Source: an uncultured Collinsella sp. (GTDB taxonomy: Bacteria > Actinomycetota > Coriobacteriia > Coriobacteriales > Coriobacteriaceae). From it: DNA of 10,745 bases. A model generated the notes under the pieces. That model made no database searches. It was not told the origin of the DNA and saw only the letters and a program-made list of their open reading frames with translations. Both the position numbers and the translations under genes were made by a program. The stretch covers positions 1 through 10,745 of the forward strand of contig CABQMF010000055.1 of NCBI GenBank assembly GCA_902465265.1, read 5' to 3'. This document shows, in pieces, positions 7,692 through 10,745 of the stretch. Each line of letters starts with the position of its first letter. The first letter of the stretch is position 1.

Positions 7692-8690
7692 ATGAAGCAA
7701 TGGGTTGGACTGGGCAAGTTTCTCGCGGGGCACATGCAGGTCATCGTTCCGATTTGCGTGACGCTCGGCGTGCTCTTTCCCCAGCAGATCGGCGTACTTA
7801 AGCCCATCGTTCCCACCTTGTTTGCTTTCATGACGTTTCAGGGTGCGCTCAGCAACACCTTCCACCAGGTAACCGAGGTATTCCGCCGTCCGCTGCACCT
7901 GGTCTTGGCGTTGCTCGTCTCGGCGGTGCTTATCCCTATCGCAGCCTATGCCATGGGATCGTTATTCTTTGGATCCAACCCCAACCTTGTCTGCGGCATC
8001 GTGCTCGAGTACAGCGTACCCGTGGCAGTCACTGCCTTTATGTGGATTAGCATGTTCGGCGGCAACGGCCCGCTCGCGCTCACCATCATCCTGACGTCCT
8101 CGGTCATCTCACCTGCGACGATCCCTCTTACGCTCAAGCTCCTGCTGGGCGCCACCGTCTCGATCGACGTGCCGAGCATGATGCAGGACATGGCCTTTAT
8201 GATCGCCATCCCCGCCGTGCTCGGTATCGTCATTAACGAACTCACGCGCGGCTGGGGTCATGAGAAACTCTCCCCCGCGCTTTCGCCCGCCTGCAAGTTC
8301 ATGATGATGGGTGTTATCGCGTCCAACTCCACCGCCATGAGCGAGTACGTGCTGCACATGAACGCGGTGCGCCTGGAAGTCGCCCTCTTTATCCTTTCGT
8401 TCGCCATCATTGGCTTTATCATCGGCATCCTGGTCGCACGTGCCCTGCATCTGCCGTATAGCGAGACGACCACCATGTGCTTTACCTGCGGCATGCGTAA
8501 CATCTCTTCGGGCGCCGTCATCGCCACGCAGTACTTTCCCGGCGAGGTCGTATTCCCCGTCATGTGCGGTACGCTGTTTCAACAGGTGCTGGCCTCGATT
8601 ATCGGGCATCTCTTTGAGCGCCTAACCGGCGAGGAGCGCGCCAAACAGCGCAAGCGGGTCAAGGCCGGCCGCGACGCGATGGCACGCTAG
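7692..8690 (+). CDS. BASS-family (bile acid:sodium symporter-like) transporter
   Basis: A 332-residue integral membrane protein of the SBF/BASS superfamily, whose members import bile acids, pantothenate, oxoacids and other organic anions. Eight to ten hydrophobic stretches are visible, roughly at residues 15-30, 33-50, 67-93, 99-121, 127-152, 166-184, 202-220, 228-251, 259-282 and 285-306, followed by a charged tail rich in Lys and Arg. The segment CFTCGMRNISSGAVIATQ (263-280) matches the family's GMQN-type crossover region. By eye, the sodium-coordinating Glu and Gln of that region are replaced by Thr265 and Arg269, so the coupling ion may differ. GGGAG lies about 12 nt before ATG 7692, a slightly long spacing. 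It is divergent from recJ and convergent with the downstream pair. The substrate cannot be assigned; bile acids would be only a guess. Confidence 0.9.
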   Translation: MKQWVGLGKFLAGHMQVIVPICVTLGVLFPQQIGVLKPIVPTLFAFMTFQGALSNTFHQVTEVFRRPLHLVLALLVSAVLIPIAAYAMGSLFFGSNPNLVCGIVLEYSVPVAVTAFMWISMFGGNGPLALTIILTSSVISPATIPLTLKLLLGATVSIDVPSMMQDMAFMIAIPAVLGIVINELTRGWGHEKLSPALSPACKFMMMGVIASNSTAMSEYVLHMNAVRLEVALFILSFAIIGFIIGILVARALHLPYSETTTMCFTCGMRNISSGAVIATQYFPGEVVFPVMCGTLFQQVLASIIGHLFERLTGEERAKQRKRVKAGRDAMAR

Positions 8691-8710
8691 GCAGCACACT
8701 TTTCGCAGGT

Positions 8711-8730
8711 GCTCGCCTTGCTACGCGAGC
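8711..8730 (+). terminator. weak hairpin in the convergent junction
   Basis: GCTCGC at 8711-8716 and GCGAGC at 8725-8730 form a 6-bp stem with an 8-nt loop, 20 nt after the transporter stop and overlapping the stop of the opposite-strand GalT-like gene. On the plus strand it is followed by GTTTCC, only a short T-run. It sits where a terminator would be expected, but the sequence support is modest. Confidence 0.25.
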
Positions 8731-9518
8731 GTTTCCAGATGCGCACGCAGGCGCTCAGCATCGGTATCGAGCGTGGTCTCGGCATTGACCTGGGCCAAAC
8801 GATAGCCCACAAAGTAGGGCGAAACCACCCAACGTGGCAGCGCCTTGGCAATGGTCCGACCGCCCAGGTGATAGAAGAACAAGTTGTACGACTCTGCGCG
8901 ACCGCCGTGGTGCTCGTTCAGGATATAGCACAGGGCCACCTGGATTGCATCGGCAAACAGGTCTGCTTCGGCTTGGTCGCGGGCGTCGTCGCTGGCGGCG
9001 ATTCCCTGTGGAGCCGAGACGTTGACCTCAAAGAATCCCATGATCGGCTCGGTTGAGATGTTGACCGCGACCCTCCCGTATCGCCAGACATCGATGCCTT
9101 CGAAGTTGGCGGGGGCTAGTGCTGCATAACCGTCCTCCCGCTCCAGACCCACAATCTGCATATGCGGATGGACGAGGCTGCCGCCCGAAAGCGGGCCTTT
9201 GTTCTTGTACATGAGCACACTGCGGTACTGTTGGGAATCGATCATCTGCTGCCAGCAGCCCAGGGCAAACCGCATCACATGATGCAGCTCATCCAGTTCA
9301 TAGGTCACCAGGTCGGCGTCGTGATTGGCCGACTCGATCAATACGGTCTGACGTGTGGCCCGCAAGGTCTTGAACTTATTCTCGAGCCAGATGCAGTCAC
9401 CATCGCGCTGGATGATGTTGGCGAGCCCCTCCGTGTCGCAAAAGGGGCACGCGGTACCAGGGCGACGATTATCGTCGGGCTTGCCGCTCGCCTGCTGAAC
9501 GTCAAATACCAGCGCCAC
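8721..9518 (-). CDS. GalT-like HIT-superfamily protein (DUF4931 type)
   Basis: A 265-residue soluble protein related to galactose-1-phosphate uridylyltransferase, a nucleotidyl transferase that works through a histidine-nucleotide intermediate. The conserved core is present: CPFC at residues 24-27, His66 in IESANHD, and GGSLVHPHMQ ending at 121. By analogy to E. coli GalT, Cys24, Cys27, His66 and His117 would bind zinc, and His119 in the H-P-H-x-Q motif would be the nucleophile. It is shorter than GalT (about 350 residues) and resembles the uncharacterised DUF4931 group, so its sugar or nucleotide substrate is unknown. The start is GTG at 9516-9518, fixed by a GGAGGT 7 nt upstream that lies inside the end of cutC; only 3 nt separate the cutC stop from this GTG. 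The pair is evidently one transcript and probably translationally coupled. No leloir-pathway gene is in view. Confidence 0.88.
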   Translation of the reverse strand: MALVFDVQQASGKPDDNRRPGTACPFCDTEGLANIIQRDGDCIWLENKFKTLRATRQTVLIESANHDADLVTYELDELHHVMRFALGCWQQMIDSQQYRSVLMYKNKGPLSGGSLVHPHMQIVGLEREDGYAALAPANFEGIDVWRYGRVAVNISTEPIMGFFEVNVSAPQGIAASDDARDQAEADLFADAIQVALCYILNEHHGGRAESYNLFFYHLGGRTIAKALPRWVVSPYFVGYRLAQVNAETTLDTDAERLRAHLETLA

Positions 9519-9521
9519 GGG

Positions 9522-10199
9522 TTATACCTCCAGCGGCACGATCTTGGTGCCATGGAGCTCGGAGACGCCTAGCGCCGCCGCGACCGCGTCGCGATTTGCT
9601 GTAGTGATGCCGCCGCCGGGAAGGATGGTCAAACGATCGCCCGCATACTCGATTAAACGAGCCAGGTGATCGAAATTATCCTCGATCGACGTGCCGGCAG
9701 CGCCGCCATGCGTGAGGATGCGCGTAACGCCGCAGTCGGCAAGCGTATCAATCGCATCGAGCTGAGCCTCGGGCGAGAGCTGGTCAAATGCCATGTGGAA
9801 GGTGATGTCGATGGGCTCACGCTTGCACTCCTCGGTCGCGCAGCCCGCAGCCATCACGAGAGCGCCCAGCGTAAGATCGTCGAGCGCCCAGCCGCTGGCA
9901 CAGGGCTTGCAGCAGCCAAAGACCAGGCCGTCAACGCCGGCGCTCACAGCAAGGCCCAGGTCCATCTCCATCATGCGCAGCTCGTCCTGGTTGTAATGAA
10001 AGTCGCCACCGCGCGGACGAATCATGCACATCACTCGCGCGGCATGCTCGTGAGCGTAGCTGACTGTAGCGCTAATAACACCGGCGGAAGGCGTGGTGCC
10101 ACCGACGGCGAGGTTATCGCACAGCTCAATGCGCCCCGCACCGGCCTCGATGACCGCCGGCACCCGCTCAAAGTTCTCGGCACAAAACTCGTACAGCAT
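9522..10199 (-). CDS. cutC: CutC family protein
   Basis: A 225-residue TIM-barrel protein of the CutC family, named for copper tolerance in E. coli, although a direct copper-handling role has been disputed and the molecular function is unsettled. Typical family blocks are visible: EFCAENF at residues 4-10, IELCDNLAVGGTTPS at 24-38, MIRPRGGDFHYN at 59-70, DGLVFG at 90-95, ITFHMAFDQ at 132-140 and RILTHGGAAGT at 160-170. The C-terminus ends soon after ELHG (214-217), so it is somewhat shorter than E. coli CutC (about 248 residues). ATG 10199 is chosen because the family sequence begins there and GGGGGC lies about 7 nt upstream. An in-frame ATG at 10256 would add 19 unrelated residues with no ribosome site. 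It is the first gene of a two-gene unit with the GalT-like gene; the pairing suggests a shared but unknown role. Confidence 0.92.
   Translation of the reverse strand: MLYEFCAENFERVPAVIEAGAGRIELCDNLAVGGTTPSAGVISATVSYAHEHAARVMCMIRPRGGDFHYNQDELRMMEMDLGLAVSAGVDGLVFGCCKPCASGWALDDLTLGALVMAAGCATEECKREPIDITFHMAFDQLSPEAQLDAIDTLADCGVTRILTHGGAAGTSIEDNFDHLARLIEYAGDRLTILPGGGITTANRDAVAAALGVSELHGTKIVPLEV
9526..9531 (-). promoter_or_regulatory. ribosome binding site for the GTG-started GalT-like gene
   Basis: GGAGGT on the minus strand lies 7 nt before GTG 9518 and within the last codons of cutC. It decides the non-ATG start of the GalT-like gene and suggests that ribosomes finishing cutC re-initiate there. 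Confidence 0.8.
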
Positions 10200-10257
10200 A
10201 GATAAGCCCCCAAAGACAGCAGATGTTTTCCGACGGGCATTGTCACACATCCCCATG

Positions 10258-10326
10258 AAGTTGCGGTGGAATAGGGACTGTTTTGGCCTCTGGAGCCCGT
10301 ATTCAGTCCCTATTTCACCGCAACTT
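10258..10326. repeat. 23-bp near-perfect inverted repeat, possible dispersed element
   Basis: Arms at 10258-10280 and 10304-10326 are reverse complements at 22 of 23 positions, around a 23-nt centre. The one exception (G10269 against T10315) pairs as G-U in plus-strand RNA and mismatches in minus-strand RNA. The key arm core is TTGCGGTG-GAATAGGGACTG. Neither side has a T-run, so it is not a standard terminator. It starts 58 nt before the cutC ATG. The size and symmetry suit a miniature mobile or REP-like intergenic element, which only a genome-wide count could show. Confidence 0.75.
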
Positions 10327-10328
10327 AG

Positions 10329-10363
10329 AATGATCTCTTGGGGACGGAGGAAAACGGATCATT
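10329..10363. repeat. 7-bp inverted repeat enclosing a purine-rich tract
   Basis: AATGATC at 10329-10335 and GATCATT at 10357-10363 are exact inverted arms. The 21-nt centre is purine-rich and contains GGGGACGGAGGAAAA. It begins 2 nt after the larger inverted repeat, so the two may be parts of one composite intergenic element. No gene or known regulatory motif is recognised in it. Confidence 0.5.
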
Positions 10364-10378
10364 ACGGCTGGCCGAAAA

Positions 10379-10432
10379 ATGTTGCCGATGGTGAATGTTG
10401 CGCAACATGATTCGCGAATCTTAGGCAACCAT
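10379..10432. promoter_or_regulatory. cluster of abutting palindromes before the secreted-protein gene
   Basis: ATGTTGCGCAACAT (10395-10408) is a perfect 14-bp palindrome and abuts GATTCGCGAATC (10409-10420), a perfect 12-bp palindrome. A further half-site ATGTTGC lies at 10379-10385, and GGCAAC at 10424-10429 complements GTTGCC at 10381-10386. The cluster ends 37 nt before the ATG at 10470. It could be a multi-site operator or, in RNA, a nested fold. The symmetry is seen directly; binding by a regulator is inferred. No convincing -35/-10 pair was found in this stretch. Confidence 0.5.
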
Positions 10433-10469
10433 GGCAGTATCGCATTCGTATTTAGAGGAAAGGATTGCC

Positions 10470-10745
10470 ATGTTTAAGAGCATCCAGAAGAGCGGAAGGA
10501 TCGCAGCAGTCGCCATCGGCCTGGTCGCGGCCTTGTCTCCGCTCGCAGCCCCTCCAGCAGCATTAGCCGGCGGTAGCGTACCAACGCCTGAACTTGAGAA
10601 GTCATATAGCTTCAAGACCAGCAGCGACAACTCGTTTGTCAGCAACTATGATTTTGACTCAAGGTATCAATACCTGTTTGACCGCGATGACGAAAACAAC
10701 CTGAAGAAAGTATCCCTCATCAATTTGGACGACGGCAGCATAAAA
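10470..10745 (+). CDS. secreted protein of unknown function, 3' part outside window
   Basis: The frame is open for all 92 codons from ATG 10470 to the window edge. It starts behind GAGGAAAGGA, a good ribosome site. Residues 1-33 form a typical Sec signal peptide: a basic start (KSIQKSGR), a hydrophobic core (IAAVAIGLVAALSPLAA) and an ALA cleavage site before Gly34, so the product should be exported. The mature part seen so far is polar and rich in Asp, Asn, Ser, Tyr and Phe, with no Cys and no lipobox. The segment VSLINLDDGS (80-89) looks like a beta-strand and turn, but no family is recognised. Its codon use (TAT, GAT, TCA, AGG, ATA) is visibly more AT-rich than the neighbouring genes, which may reflect transfer or a low-expression, fast-evolving surface protein. 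Confidence 0.85.
   Translation, partial: MFKSIQKSGRIAAVAIGLVAALSPLAAPPAALAGGSVPTPELEKSYSFKTSSDNSFVSNYDFDSRYQYLFDRDDENNLKKVSLINLDDGSIK

Noticed and set aside
8709..9056. Plus-strand frame after the transporter, possible second gene of that operon
   Set aside because: It is antisense to the GalT-like gene, whose zinc and HPH motifs are intact, and it has no ribosome site or known domain.
10200..10256. Longer cutC start at ATG 10256
   Set aside because: The added 19 residues do not resemble CutC, there is no ribosome site before that ATG, and it sits against the inverted repeat.
10258..10326. Inverted repeat as an intrinsic terminator
   Set aside because: Neither strand has a T-run after the stem, and the two flanking genes diverge, so no transcript would be expected to end there.

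Overview
The window is GC-rich, densely coded bacterial chromosome. It looks like a member of the Coriobacteriia, most likely Collinsella or a close relative. That placement is an inference from protein style, codon use and gene content: a RecJ-helicase fusion followed directly by a Rel enzyme and a glyoxalase-II-like hydrolase, a class II aldolase, a BASS-family transporter, and a GalT-like/CutC pair. No rRNA, tRNA, CRISPR array, insertion sequence or phage gene is visible.

Left part (1-7691), minus strand. A class II fructose-bisphosphate aldolase runs off the left edge, with its own leader upstream. Before it, in transcription order, comes an apparent operon: a RecJ exonuclease fused to a superfamily 2 helicase (4128-7415), a bifunctional (p)ppGpp synthetase/hydrolase Rel (1752-4112, 15 nt after recJ), and a metallo-beta-lactamase-fold hydrolase (984-1667). 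A perfect 12-bp hairpin lies between rel and the hydrolase. A consensus TATAAT at 7524-7529 is the likely promoter of this operon. The leader between it and recJ has a small hairpin and a possible 21-codon overlapping reading frame. The operon joins DNA repair or replication restart to stringent-response control.

Middle part (7692-10199). A plus-strand BASS-family membrane transporter whose usual sodium-site residues appear altered converges on a minus-strand pair: cutC, then a GalT-like HIT-superfamily protein. The second gene of the pair starts at GTG, with its ribosome binding site inside the end of cutC, so the two are probably translationally coupled.

Right part (10200-10745). About 270 bp without a gene separates cutC from a divergent secreted-protein gene that runs off the right edge. 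This gap holds a 23-bp near-perfect inverted repeat, a second 7-bp inverted repeat, and a cluster of two abutting perfect palindromes with flanking half-sites. It is the least explained part of the window. The most notable protein is the RecJ-helicase fusion.
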